From Streptomyces globosus (GTDB lineage: Bacteria > Actinomycetota > Actinomycetes > Streptomycetales > Streptomycetaceae), in assembly GCF_003325375.1 (NCBI RefSeq), contig NZ_CP030862.1:6267501-6331500 (forward strand): a DNA stretch of 64,000 nucleotides, in the 5' to 3' direction. The stretch's first letter is position 1. The number at the start of each line of letters is the position of its first letter. The notes beneath the pieces are model-generated. The model ran no database searches and was not told the origin of the DNA. It saw nothing but the letters and a program-made list of their open reading frames with translations. The translations under genes were made by a program, and so were the position numbers. This document shows positions 16,520 to 25,515 of this stretch, in pieces.

Positions 16520-18616
16520 TCATCCGGCGCCGTGCAGGCTGACGGGCACGTCGAACTCGCACCACACCGCCTTGCCGTCGCCCCTCGACTCCACGCCCCA
16601 GTGCGTGGCCAGCGCGTCCACCAGCAGCAGGCCCCGCCCGGTCGTCGCGGCCTCCCCCGGGGTCCGCCGCCGCGGCCACACGCTGGAACGGTCCTTCACC
16701 CACAGCCGGATCCGCCGCACCGGCTCGGGCAGCACCTCCATCGTCAGCACCGCTCCGCCGTCCGTGTGCAGCAGGGCGTTGACCAGCAGCTCGCCGGCCG
16801 CCAGCTCCACGTCGTCCGCGAGGTCGGGCATGCCCCAGTCGCGCAGCGCCTGCCGCAGCGCGTACCGGGCCTCCGACAGGCCCTCCGGATCCGCCTGGTG
16901 GACGTACTGGTGGATCCGCGGCGCCCGGTGCGTGCCCGGGTCCGGGGCCCGGCGCAGCACCAGCAGTGCCACGTCGTCGCCGGAGCCCCAGCGCTCCCAC
17001 AGCCGGTCCGAGAGGTGGTCGGCGAGCGCCCCCGCCTCCTGCGGGCCGCTGCGGACGGCGTGCGCGAGCGCCTCCATCCCCTGGGTGATGGTCGTGCCCG
17101 GCTCCTCCACCAGCCCGTCCGTGCACAGCACGAGCGTCTCCCCCGGCACCAGGTCCAGCCGCGTCTCGGGGAACTCCTCCTGCTCGAACGCCGAGGCCAG
17201 GCCGAGCGGCAGCCCGCCGCGCACCTTCGGCCAGCCGGTGCGCCCGTCCGTGTGCCGGATGAGCGGCCCCAGGTGCCCGGCGCGCACGGCCCGCACGCCG
17301 CCGGTCTCCAGGTCGACCTGCGCGTACATGCACGTCGCGAACCGCTCGGTGTCCAGTTCGGCGAGGAAGCGGGAGGCCCGCGCCAGCACCGTCGAGGGCG
17401 GGTGCCCCTCGCCCGCGTACGCCCGCAGCGCGATCCGCAGCTGGCCCATGATGGCCGCGGCGTGCGTGTCGTGGCCCTGCACGTCCCCGACGACGAGGCC
17501 GACGCGGTCCCGGGGCAGCGCGATCACGTCGTACCAGTCCCCGCCCACCTCGCGCCCGCTCCACGCCGAGTGGTAGCGCACCGCGATCTCCCCGCCGTGG
17601 ATCTCCGGGATGCGGCGCGGCAGCATCGAGGCCTGCAGCCCCGTCGCGAACTCGCGCTCCTGGTCGAACAGCAGCGCCCGCTGGAGGGACTGCGCGACGA
17701 TGCCGGCGAGGCCCAGGCACAGGTTCTGCTCCTCCGGGCTGAAGTCGGTGCGCCGCCGGTAGAACAGCACGAGCCCGCCGATCGCCTTGGCCTGCGCGAT
17801 CAGCGGCAGGTAGGCGGCGCCCTCGTAGCGGATCCGGCCCAGGTAGTCGGCCAGCAGCGGGAACTCCCCGGCCAGCTCCGCCAGCGAGGTGACGAACCTG
17901 GCCTGGCCGGTCAGGACGGTCCGGGAGAGCGGCAGTGAGCCGTCCAGCCGGGTGAACCTGCGCTCGGCGAGGATCTCCAGGGACTCCCCGCTCAGCGCGA
18001 TGACCTTCATCGCGTCGTTCTCGACGAGGCTCAGGGCCAGCCCGTCCGCGCCGAGCCGCTCCAGCGCGCCCGCGCCGGTCAGCGCCGCCGTGACGTCGTC
18101 GACGGTCACCGCCCGGGACAGCGCCTCCGTGGTCCGCTGCACGATCGTGGCCTGCCGGGCCCGCGCCGACTCCAGCTTCCGCAGCACGGTGGCGTGCGCG
18201 AGCTCCGCGGTCGCGTCGCGGACGATGCCCGCGATCCGGCGGGGCGTCCCGCCGTCGTCCCGCAGGATGCGGCCCTGGGTGTGGGTCCACTGGTCGACGC
18301 CGTCGCGGCGGCGCACCGTGAAGTACGAGCCGTACGTCTCGGCGCCCCCGTCCAGCGCGGCGCGCACCGCCTCCGCCAGCCGGTTCCCGTCGTCCGGGGG
18401 GATGCGCAGGCCGAGGCCCTCCGGGGTCCCGTCGAACTCGTCGGGATCCAGGTCGAAGACCACGAGCCCGGCCCCGTCCAGGGCCAGCGCCCCGGCGTCC
18501 AGGTCCCACTCGAAGCTGCCCATGCGGTTCAGCGCGAGGCGCTCCCCGGGGCCCGTCACCGCGCCGCCGCGGTTCCGTCCGGATCCGTCGTGCTCCGCCG
18601 CTGCCAATGGACACAC
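16520..18616 (-). CDS. PAS-GAF-SpoIIE phosphatase with C-terminal anti-sigma kinase (HATPase) domain
   Basis: A roughly 698-residue multidomain signalling protein of the Streptomyces partner-switch type. A PAS-like domain (SFEWDLDAGALALDGAG to RIAGIVRDATAEL) and a GAF domain (about residues 160-330) sense an unknown signal. The PP2C/SpoIIE core shows GREVGGDWYDVIALPRD, GLVVGDVQGHDTHAAAIMGQ, LCTDGLVEEPG and GDDVALLVLR, the metal-binding acidic residues. The end is an RsbW-like HATPase with ELAAGELLVNALLHTDG (N box). Such proteins dephosphorylate anti-sigma antagonists and also bind sigma or antagonist partners. No cognate STAS or sigma gene is adjacent. The GTG at 18616, 5 bases after the upstream stop, is preferred; GTG/ATG codons further up or down are possible. 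Confidence 0.9.
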   Translation of the reverse strand: MCPLAAAEHDGSGRNRGGAVTGPGERLALNRMGSFEWDLDAGALALDGAGLVVFDLDPDEFDGTPEGLGLRIPPDDGNRLAEAVRAALDGGAETYGSYFTVRRRDGVDQWTHTQGRILRDDGGTPRRIAGIVRDATAELAHATVLRKLESARARQATIVQRTTEALSRAVTVDDVTAALTGAGALERLGADGLALSLVENDAMKVIALSGESLEILAERRFTRLDGSLPLSRTVLTGQARFVTSLAELAGEFPLLADYLGRIRYEGAAYLPLIAQAKAIGGLVLFYRRRTDFSPEEQNLCLGLAGIVAQSLQRALLFDQEREFATGLQASMLPRRIPEIHGGEIAVRYHSAWSGREVGGDWYDVIALPRDRVGLVVGDVQGHDTHAAAIMGQLRIALRAYAGEGHPPSTVLARASRFLAELDTERFATCMYAQVDLETGGVRAVRAGHLGPLIRHTDGRTGWPKVRGGLPLGLASAFEQEEFPETRLDLVPGETLVLCTDGLVEEPGTTITQGMEALAHAVRSGPQEAGALADHLSDRLWERWGSGDDVALLVLRRAPDPGTHRAPRIHQYVHQADPEGLSEARYALRQALRDWGMPDLADDVELAAGELLVNALLHTDGGAVLTMEVLPEPVRRIRLWVKDRSSVWPRRRTPGEAATTGRGLLLVDALATHWGVESRGDGKAVWCEFDVPVSLHGAG

Positions 18617-18621
18617 ACCAC

Positions 18622-18876
18622 CTAACGGCCTGGCCAGCACGGCTGGGAGATCAGCCGCTCCCACTCCTCGTCAGGATGCCCCGGAAGGGTGCGCCCGGCC
18701 TCCCGCCAGCGCTCCAGGAGCGAAAGGTAGATCGTCGGTCGGTCGGGGGCGGCGGGCGCCGGAGGCCCGTACGGGCCGGGGTGGTACGGGCCGGGGCCGG
18801 CCGCGGCGGGCCGCTCCGCCCGGCTTGCGGGGATCCGTACCCAGCCCCGGCCCTGTGCTCGCTGCTCCGCAGTCAT
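18622..18876 (-). CDS. Small hypothetical protein upstream of the SpoIIE phosphatase
   Basis: An 84-residue protein starting at ATG 18876 with GAGAGGGG about 7 bases upstream. It has a Pro/Gly-rich front and an ordered-looking end, PTIYLSLLERWREAGRTLPG then HPDEEWERLISQPCW. It ends 5 bases before the phosphatase start, so the pair is probably co-translated and may work together. Family unknown. Confidence 0.65.
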   Translation of the reverse strand: MTAEQRAQGRGWVRIPASRAERPAAAGPGPYHPGPYGPPAPAAPDRPTIYLSLLERWREAGRTLPGHPDEEWERLISQPCWPGR

Positions 18877-18888
18877 CGCGGACCCCTC

Positions 18889-20178
18889 TCACCTCACCGC
18901 AGAGACGTCTTCGGACGGCCCCCGGCCCGCCCGGGCGGGGCGGGGGGCCCGGAGGGGGCCCGCCGGCCGGCTGCGGGCGCCGAGCCGCTTTCGGACTCCC
19001 CCGACCAGTCTCCCCGCAGTGAACCCCGCACCGTGCACGAATCGCATGGAAGGGCCGAATGAGGGAGCCGTCAGCAGCCCCGCGAAGAAGAGCCCCGGCC
19101 ACGAGGACTCGAAACCGGATGTCAGCTCCGGTGTGCGGCCCGCCCCGACGGTGTCCAGCGCGTCCCGCAGCCGGGCGTCCAACAGGTCCAGCCGCGCCAG
19201 GTCGGGCGCGAAGCCGGTGGCCGCGATCACGTGCGCGACGTCCAGGACGACGGACTCGCCGGCCGCGGTCGTCAGCCCGAGCCGGGTCCGGTCCCCCACG
19301 GCCACCGCACGGTGCAGCCGGTGCCCCAGCAGCACCGGCACGCTCCGCTCGAAGCGGTCCCGCAGCCACCACGCCCCGGCGGGCCCGAGCGCGGTGGCGG
19401 CGATCCGCTCGCGGTGCGCGGCGGGCAGCCGGCGCACCGCCCACGGAAGCTCGGCCCACGCCCAGGTGCGCCAGCCGCTGCCGAGGCCGCTGTGCGGGCG
19501 GCGCAGGGCCTGCAGGGCGGGCCGCTCCAGCGGCGGCGGGACGGTGTTCCAGCCGATCCCGGAGCGCCGGGCGACGAGGCAGGGGCGGGCCCCGCTCTCG
19601 GCGAGCAGGGCCGCCGTCTCCAGCGCGGCCTGCCCGGCGCCGATCACCGCGACCTCCCGGCCGGCGAACCGCGCCAGGTCGCGGTGGCCGGTGCTGTGCG
19701 AGCAGTGGCCTGGCGGCAGGGCGCGCAGCGCCTGCGGTTGGCGTACGAAGGGCATGACACCGACGGCCAGCGCGACCGTCCGGGCGAGCAGCTGCGTGCC
19801 CTCGGCGGTCCGGATGCGGAAGCCGTCGCCCTGCGGCGTGACCTCGGTGACGGTGACCTCCTCCACCTCCGGCACCGCCTGCCCCGCGAACCACAGGCCG
19901 TACTCGCTGAACGCGCCGATCGGCAGTGGGCGGCCGTGCTCCGCCGCGACGCCGCGGCCCGCGCAGAACTCGGCGAGGGTGTGCCGGCCTCCGGGTGCGG
20001 ACAGGTTGGAGGCCCACGGCTCGGACTTCAGGAACATGCCCTCGGGCATGTGGTCCCGCCAGGAGGCCATGGGGCGCCCCAGCACCCGCACGCCGATCCC
20101 GGCCGCCACCGCGTGCGCGGCGATCGACAGGCCGTACGGACCGGCGCCGACCACGACGAGATCGTCCATCCGCGTCAC
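18889..20178 (-). CDS. FAD-dependent monooxygenase / NAD(P)-binding oxidoreductase
   Basis: A 429-residue flavoprotein starting at GTG 20178 behind GGAGGGAG. Two dinucleotide-binding motifs are visible: VVVGAGPYGLSIAAHA (FAD) at the N-terminus and VAVIGAGQAALETAALLAES (NADPH) in the middle, with a conserved ATGF at VIAATGFAPDLAR. LKSEPWASNLSAPGG resembles flavin N-hydroxylase/FMO relatives that oxidise amines. The last 45 residues are Arg/Pro-rich. It lies 152 bases after the ATP-grasp gene in the same direction, and the two may act on one product, but the substrate is unknown. Confidence 0.83.
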   Translation of the reverse strand: MTRMDDLVVVGAGPYGLSIAAHAVAAGIGVRVLGRPMASWRDHMPEGMFLKSEPWASNLSAPGGRHTLAEFCAGRGVAAEHGRPLPIGAFSEYGLWFAGQAVPEVEEVTVTEVTPQGDGFRIRTAEGTQLLARTVALAVGVMPFVRQPQALRALPPGHCSHSTGHRDLARFAGREVAVIGAGQAALETAALLAESGARPCLVARRSGIGWNTVPPPLERPALQALRRPHSGLGSGWRTWAWAELPWAVRRLPAAHRERIAATALGPAGAWWLRDRFERSVPVLLGHRLHRAVAVGDRTRLGLTTAAGESVVLDVAHVIAATGFAPDLARLDLLDARLRDALDTVGAGRTPELTSGFESSWPGLFFAGLLTAPSFGPSMRFVHGAGFTAGRLVGGVRKRLGARSRPAGPLRAPRPARAGRGPSEDVSAVR

Positions 20179-20330
20179 CGTTCTCCCTCCAGTCTCATGG
20201 GTCTCCCGCTGTCCGCTGCGGCGGTACGGGGCCCGGAGCCGTGTGCGCCGTCACTTCCCGGCGCCCCTCCGGTCAAACACCGACACGCCGCGTGTCGCCC
20301 GCAGGGGGCACGGCGCGCCGGCTCCCGCCC

Positions 20331-21878
20331 TCACCGCGCCACCAGTTCGTCCGGCTCGGCGTCGGCCGCGCCCGGCGGGGCCGCGGCCGGGCCGGCCGGC
20401 GGGGGGACGGCGGGCGGCGGGGGCGATCCGGCCGGCGGGGTCAGGCCGCGGTCGCGCTGGCGGGGGGCGCGGACCACGGCCCGCGCCGTGCGCCGCCCGT
20501 GCGCCGGTACGCGCCGCAGGGCGCGCGCGCCCTTGTCCGCGCCCCGGCCGAGGAACGCGGCGAGCATCGCGAGGAACGGCGTCGGGTCGTCGGCGGCGAA
20601 CCACGCCGCCTCCACCCGCCGCGGCCCCCGGCCCCGCGCCGGCGCACCGCCGCGGCCGCCCGGGGCTCCCGCGCCGCCCGGGGCTCCCGGGCCTCCCTGT
20701 CGTCCCTGGGCTGCTGCCGGGACTCCCGCGCCGACGCCGGTGGCGCCCCCGGTGCCGTCCCTGCCGCCGCGCCGCGGCCCGCGCGGCGGCAGCCTCCGGC
20801 CGCGTACCGCCGACAGCAGCGCGTAGTTCTCCGCGAGGAAAAGCCGCCCCGGCCCCCCGGACTGCGCCGGCACCCGCTGCCCCGTCAGGTCGAGGTACAT
20901 CGCCTGGACGACGTCCAGCCCGGCCCCGTCCGTGAAGAGCCGGAACTGCGCGCCCGGCCGGGGGTTGAAGTCCACGAGCCGGAAGCAGCCCTCCTCGTCC
21001 CGCCGGAAGTCCAGGTCCAGGATTCCCTGGTAGCCGAGCCGCTCGGCGAGCCGCAGCCCCGCCTCCTCCACCGCCGGGTCCGGCAGCCAGCGCCCCACCG
21101 CCGTCAGGCCGGTCCGCACCGGCCACGACAGCTCCTTGCGGCCCGACCCGGCGAGCAGCGGACGCCCGCCGCTGCCGAACGCCCCGTGGAAGAACCAGTC
21201 CGTGTCCGTCCCGGCCGGCAGGAACCGCTGGAGCAGCAGCCGGCTCCCCGCCTCGCCGGTCCGCTCGTACAGCCGGCGCGCCTCCGCGGCGGTGTGGACG
21301 AGGGTGGTGCTGCGCAGCCCGCTGCCCGCCGGGAGCAGCCAGGGGCGGCTCCATTTGGCGACCGCGGGCAGGCCCAGCCGCCAGGCGGCCTCCGCGGCCT
21401 CGGCCCCGCTCTCCGGGAGCACGGTCTCCGGGTGCGGGACGTCCCAGCGGGCGCACAGCGCGGCCAGTTCGGCCTTGTCCGCGACCCGGGCGGGCAGCCC
21501 GTCGGGCTGGTTCGGGACGCGGAACCGGCCGTCGAGGCCGGCGCCGATCCGGGCGACGGCGATCGCGCTCAGGTCGTCCATGGCGACGAGGACCGCGGGC
21601 CGGCCGATCCGCTCCGACACCCGGGCGAGGCACTCCTCCAGCCCGTCCGGGGCCTCCGGGTCCAACCCACCGGAAGGCCCCGGATGCACGGCACGCAGGT
21701 ACCGCGAGCGCCCCACGGGTCCTCCCCCGGCCTCGACGACGGCATGGACCTCCACGCCCTTGCGCCCGAGCGATCTGACGGCGCCGAGGGTTCCGTGGTG
21801 GAACGGGTTCCGGTCGAGTCTGAGCACAACAGCGGGCACGTGGGCGGCGAACTCGTACATGGAAAGGGTGTCTTTCAC
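20331..21878 (-). CDS. ATP-grasp carboxylate-amine ligase-like protein
   Basis: A 515-residue protein. Residues about 15-380 form an ATP-grasp ligase: PAVVLRLDRNPFHHGTLGAV, VAMDDLSAIAVARIGAGLDG, VADKAELAALCARWDVPHPE (ATP-grasp start), LLLQRFLPAGTDTDWFFHG, and LGYQGILDLDFRRDEEG with RLVDFNPRPGAQF supplying Mg/ATP-binding residues. Such enzymes join a carboxylate to an amine via acyl phosphate. The last ~130 residues are Gly/Pro/Arg-rich with a collagen-like GAPGGAGAPGG patch and look disordered. GTG 21878 is used; ATG 21860 is an alternative. It faces the GH26 gene across 132 bases and stands beside the exopolysaccharide operon, so a peptide- or amino-acid-decorating role is possible but unproven. 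Confidence 0.8.
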   Translation of the reverse strand: MKDTLSMYEFAAHVPAVVLRLDRNPFHHGTLGAVRSLGRKGVEVHAVVEAGGGPVGRSRYLRAVHPGPSGGLDPEAPDGLEECLARVSERIGRPAVLVAMDDLSAIAVARIGAGLDGRFRVPNQPDGLPARVADKAELAALCARWDVPHPETVLPESGAEAAEAAWRLGLPAVAKWSRPWLLPAGSGLRSTTLVHTAAEARRLYERTGEAGSRLLLQRFLPAGTDTDWFFHGAFGSGGRPLLAGSGRKELSWPVRTGLTAVGRWLPDPAVEEAGLRLAERLGYQGILDLDFRRDEEGCFRLVDFNPRPGAQFRLFTDGAGLDVVQAMYLDLTGQRVPAQSGGPGRLFLAENYALLSAVRGRRLPPRGPRRGGRDGTGGATGVGAGVPAAAQGRQGGPGAPGGAGAPGGRGGAPARGRGPRRVEAAWFAADDPTPFLAMLAAFLGRGADKGARALRRVPAHGRRTARAVVRAPRQRDRGLTPPAGSPPPPAVPPPAGPAAAPPGAADAEPDELVAR

Positions 21879-22010
21879 CTAGTCGGACCAAGCAGGATCG
21901 ATGCGCAACTGCGAATGGCCTACGCGGCGGTCACCGGACAGGCCGTTCGTCGGATGTGATGCCTAACGTCTTGGACAAGCACACCGATTCGGGAATGCCC
22001 GGGAGATGCC

Positions 22011-23573
22011 ATGCCCAGACCTCGTCGCCGCCTGGCGAACACCTGCGTCGGGACGGTCACGGCCGGTCTCCTCGCCACCGGGGCCACCCTCGCGATCCCG
22101 GAGGACGAGGAGCTCCCCGGGTCGTCCCCCGACATCGCCGTGGGCGCCTACCTGGACTTCGGGCCCCCCGGCGTCGAGCGGATCCCGTACCTGTCGCGCT
22201 GGCTCGGCGGCAGGGAGATCCGGGTCGGGCACACGTATCTGCCGGGGGACCGCTGGGCCGGCATCGAGGGGAACGTCAGCTTCCTCGACGACTGGGCGCG
22301 CTGGCGCCTGGCCCGGCCCGACCGGCTGTTCGTCCTCAACGTGCCCATGCAGGAGCGCAACGAGGGCCGGGTGCCCGACCACGAGGTGGCCCGGCTCATC
22401 CGCGCCGGCGCCGCCGGCGACTTCGACGGGCACTTCCGCAGGCTGGCACAGCGCCTCGTCGACCTCGGCGTCCCGGACACCGTCATCGTGCTGGGCTGGG
22501 AGATGAACGGCGTCACCTACACCCACCGCTGCTCTCCCGACCCGCAGAACTGGAAGGCGTACTGGCGGCGCATCGTCAGCACCATGCGGTCCGTGCCCGG
22601 CCAGCGCTTCAAGTTCGACTTCGCCCCCAACCGCGGCTCCGACGCGATCGGCTGGACGACCTGCTACCCGGGTGACGACGTCGTCGACATCATCGGCATG
22701 GACTCCTACGACCAGGGCCCGGGCCGCACCTTCGACGACCAGATCACCCAGCCGTACGGGCTCCAGCACCACGTCGACTTCGCGAAGGCGCACGGCAAGC
22801 CGATCTCGTACCCGGAGTGGGGCCTGTTCCGCCGCGGCGACAACCCGGAGTACGTACGGCGCATGCTGCGCTGGATCGAGCAGCACAAGCCGATGTACCA
22901 CACCATCACCGACTACTGCCCGCACGGCGTGTGGCAGTGCAAGCAGAACCCGCGGTCGGCGAAGGAGTTCCGCAAGGCGCTCACCCCGCAGGTGCCGCCC
23001 CCGGTCGTGCCGACGCCCGTGGTGCCCACCCCCGTGGTCCCGACTCCGGTCGTGCCCACGCCGGTGGTACCGACGCCGGTCGTGCCGACGCCGGTGGTGC
23101 CGACGCCCTCCATCCCGGTCCCGTCCGTGCCGACGCCCTCCGTGTCCGTGCCGGCCGTCCCCGTCCCCACCGTGTCCCCGCCCGTCGTGCCGGAGCCGTC
23201 GCCGCAGGTGCCGACGCCCCAGCCCGTGCCCTCCCCCGAGGCCACGCGGCCGACGCCGGCACCCTCCGACCCCGCACCGGCCGAGCCGAGCCCCGACGCC
23301 CCGGTGACGCCCACGCCCGTACGGCCGAGCCCGGTCGCGCCGAGCCCGGCGGCACCCACCACGGTCGCCCCGAGCCCCGTCGCCCCGAGCCCCGTCGCGC
23401 CGAGCCCGACCGCACCGGCACCGCAGCCGCAGCCGCAGCCCCCGGCGCCCGTCAACACCACGCAGTGGTGCGTGCCGCTGGGCTTCGGCGACTGGCTCTC
23501 GAAGCTGGTCGGCAAGCAGTCGGTCTGCGTCTCGATCGACTGGGGCTCGGACTCCGGCTTCTGGCCCTGGTAG
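22011..23573 (+). CDS. Secreted glycoside hydrolase family 26-like protein with Pro/Thr-repeat tail
   Basis: A 520-residue exported protein. A basic start and hydrophobic segment (TCVGTVTAGLLATGATLA) act as signal peptide. Residues about 40-320 form a TIM-barrel hydrolase: VIVLGWEMNGVTYTHRC holds the likely acid/base Glu and GKPISYPEWGLFR the likely nucleophile Glu, as in GH26 endo-mannanases and related glucanases. From about residue 328 a long VPTPVV-rich linker follows, ending in a 38-residue tail with two cysteines and many tryptophans (QWCVPLGFGDWLSKL ... CVSIDWGS). The gene converges on the polysaccharide operon with only 5 bases between stops. It may trim or release the polymer made by that operon. 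Confidence 0.85.
   Translation: MPRPRRRLANTCVGTVTAGLLATGATLAIPEDEELPGSSPDIAVGAYLDFGPPGVERIPYLSRWLGGREIRVGHTYLPGDRWAGIEGNVSFLDDWARWRLARPDRLFVLNVPMQERNEGRVPDHEVARLIRAGAAGDFDGHFRRLAQRLVDLGVPDTVIVLGWEMNGVTYTHRCSPDPQNWKAYWRRIVSTMRSVPGQRFKFDFAPNRGSDAIGWTTCYPGDDVVDIIGMDSYDQGPGRTFDDQITQPYGLQHHVDFAKAHGKPISYPEWGLFRRGDNPEYVRRMLRWIEQHKPMYHTITDYCPHGVWQCKQNPRSAKEFRKALTPQVPPPVVPTPVVPTPVVPTPVVPTPVVPTPVVPTPVVPTPSIPVPSVPTPSVSVPAVPVPTVSPPVVPEPSPQVPTPQPVPSPEATRPTPAPSDPAPAEPSPDAPVTPTPVRPSPVAPSPAAPTTVAPSPVAPSPVAPSPTAPAPQPQPQPPAPVNTTQWCVPLGFGDWLSKLVGKQSVCVSIDWGSDSGFWPW
22991..23108. repeat. VPTPVV-encoding tandem repeat in the GH26 gene
   Basis: About six and a half degenerate 18-bp units such as GTCGTGCCGACGCCGGTG encode repeated ValProThrProValVal in the wall-spanning linker. 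Degenerate Pro-rich repeats continue to about 23450. Confidence 0.9.
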
Positions 23574-23578
23574 AGCCG

Positions 23579-24718
23579 TCATCGCACCCGCAGTTCGCCC
23601 AGCCGCGCCCGCCAGTCCCTGGCGGCCGGCAGCGCCTCCCGCAGTGCGCCGACCGCCCGCTCGCGCCCCGTCACCTGCGACTCGTGCAGCCGCAGCAGGG
23701 GCGCGAGTGCCGTACGCGCCATCAGGAACCGCTGGTTGACGACCGTCTCGGGCCTCCAGTGGTTCTTGTACGGCTCGCTGCCGCGCAGGAAGGACACCAC
23801 CTGCCGGCCCTCCGCCAGCGCGCGGCCGGCCTCGTAGCGCAGCAGCAGCGTCGCCACGTCCACCTTCCGGGCCCGCAGGTCCGGGTCGGCCCCGTACAGG
23901 TAGCCGCCGCTGAACGACCCGGACAGCAGGGTCACGTTCGCCGCGACGACCCTCCCCTCCAGCCGGAACTCCGTCAGCCGGCCCTCGCCCGTCCGCACCA
24001 TCCGCCGCGTCGCCCGCGTCAGGTGCTCGGCGAAACGGGGCCGCAGGTGCTCGGGGGTGACGCCGCGGCCGCGCCACTGCTTCTCGTGGAGCCGCAGCAG
24101 GGTGCGCACCGCGCGCGGCACCTCGTACTCGGTGACCTCGCGCTCCTCGATCCCGGCAGCGTCGGTCTTGCGCAGCTTGGCCCGCACCCGCTGGCCCCCG
24201 GAGGCCGGCATCCGCTTGACCAGCTCGTCGAACGGCAGTGCGGGCAGCTCCATGCAGGTGGAGTCGGCGAGCCGGCTGCGGGCGCCCGGCCACTGCGCGA
24301 ACACCGCCTCGGCGGCCGCCCCGGGGCGCACCTCCCGCAGGTCGACCACGGCGCCGCGCGCCGCCTCGTGCAGGCCGCGGGCCAGCGCCGGGACGACCCG
24401 GTCGGCATGCTCGTCGGCGACCAGCACGTCGGAGTGGTCGGTGATGCCGCCGCCGAGGGGCACCAGCAGCGGCAGCGGCCGGTGCACCAGCATCAGCGCG
24501 GCCGCGCCGACCAGCTCCCCGCCGCGGCGCACCAGCACCACGCGCAGCCGGCCTTCCCGCCCGTACGACAGCCACCAGGAGTGCAGCCAGGCGTGGCTCT
24601 GGAACGGCGTCGCGGTCCGGCAGGAGCGGAAGAGCTCGTTCCATGGCTCTTCCAGGGCGGCGAACTGGCGGGGGTCGCGGCACAGGGCCACCGACAGGGC
24701 ACCGGAGCCCGTCGTCAT
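23579..24718 (-). CDS. GNAT acyltransferase of the FemAB/CelD (BcsL) type
   Basis: A 379-residue soluble protein with the two-lobed FemAB-like fold. Signs are the N-terminal LEEPWNELFRSCRTATPFQS followed by HAWLHSWWLSYG, the central RAKLRKTDAAGIEEREV, and the second lobe VVAANVTLLSGSFSGGYLYG with DVATLLLRYEAGRALAEG and FLRGSEPYKNHW. Relatives in cellulose and exopolysaccharide operons add acyl or amino-acyl groups to the polymer or its precursor. The ATG overlaps the end of the Wzz-like gene by 4 bases (ATGA), so it is the last gene of the leftward operon. Confidence 0.85.
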   Translation of the reverse strand: MTTGSGALSVALCRDPRQFAALEEPWNELFRSCRTATPFQSHAWLHSWWLSYGREGRLRVVLVRRGGELVGAAALMLVHRPLPLLVPLGGGITDHSDVLVADEHADRVVPALARGLHEAARGAVVDLREVRPGAAAEAVFAQWPGARSRLADSTCMELPALPFDELVKRMPASGGQRVRAKLRKTDAAGIEEREVTEYEVPRAVRTLLRLHEKQWRGRGVTPEHLRPRFAEHLTRATRRMVRTGEGRLTEFRLEGRVVAANVTLLSGSFSGGYLYGADPDLRARKVDVATLLLRYEAGRALAEGRQVVSFLRGSEPYKNHWRPETVVNQRFLMARTALAPLLRLHESQVTGRERAVGALREALPAARDWRARLGELRVR

Positions 24719-25446
24719 CGCACGGACTCCTTCTCCTTGGGTTCCGCCGCGTGCTCACCCTGGGCGGGCACCTGCACCAGCTCCTCCGCGACGGCCGCCG
24801 ACTCCGGCTCCCCCGCGGAAACGGGCAGCTGCTCCTCCTCGGGGCGGCGGCGGGCCGGCCGGGCGAGCAGCCACAGCCCGCCGAGCAGGCCGCCCGCGCA
24901 CAGGCCGACGGCGCCGCTGACCGGCGCGGACGGCGAGGCCGGGTCGGTGGGCGCGACGGCCTGGTTGAACAGCAGCAGCTGCACGCCGGTGTTCTTCGCC
25001 GCCTGGTTGCTGCTCAGCGTCAGGGCGTCGGCGACCGCGTTGGCGATGTCGGCGGACTCGGCGGCGTTCGCCGAGGTGCCCGTGATCGCGATCATCGGGG
25101 ATTCGGGGGAGGTCTCCGCCCGCACGTGGGTGCGCAGTTCGCGGGCGCTGATGCCGGCGCGGGGCTGCGCGTACGCGAGCGTCGAGCTGCTGGTGGCGAT
25201 ACGGGCGTACGCCTGCGCGAAGCCCAGCGCCGTGGCCGGCTCGGTGGTGTCGTCGGGGACGGCGACGACGTAGCTGGTGGCGGCGTACTCGGGCGCCTTG
25301 AGCACTCCGTACGCGCCGCCCGCGGCCAGCCCGAGCAGGGCGGCGGCGGGCAGCGGCCACCAGGCGGGCGGCGACAGGAGCCTGGCCCGGCGGCGTCGGG
25401 CGGCGGGCTTCTTCTGGTCGGCGGTGTCGGCCATGTGCGTGCTCAC
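24715..25446 (-). CDS. Wzz-like polysaccharide co-polymerase / chain-length determinant
   Basis: A 243-residue membrane protein with a helix near residues 30-50 (WWPLPAAALLGLAAGGAYGV) and another near 178-198 (GAVGLCAGGLLGGLWLLARP), enclosing an extracytoplasmic loop that begins APEYAATSYVVAVPDDTT. This two-helix layout with a helical outer loop is that of Wzz/capsule co-polymerases, which set polymer length together with Wzy. No Walker kinase domain follows; the C-terminal tail is short and acidic. It is translationally coupled to the FemAB-like gene downstream. Confidence 0.82.
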   Translation of the reverse strand: MSTHMADTADQKKPAARRRRARLLSPPAWWPLPAAALLGLAAGGAYGVLKAPEYAATSYVVAVPDDTTEPATALGFAQAYARIATSSSTLAYAQPRAGISARELRTHVRAETSPESPMIAITGTSANAAESADIANAVADALTLSSNQAAKNTGVQLLLFNQAVAPTDPASPSAPVSGAVGLCAGGLLGGLWLLARPARRRPEEEQLPVSAGEPESAAVAEELVQVPAQGEHAAEPKEKESVR

Positions 25447-25515
25447 TTCCTGGAGGAGGGGGTGAAAGGAGGTACTGCGGGTCCCGGGGGTGCGGGCCCG
25501 TGCAGAGGGTGCGGG

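Noticed and set aside
22913..23515. 200-codon Gly/Val/Thr-rich leftward frame (PE_PGRS-like appearance)
   Set aside because: It is the antisense reading of the Pro/Thr linker repeats of the GH26 gene; the glycine richness follows from the complement of proline codons.
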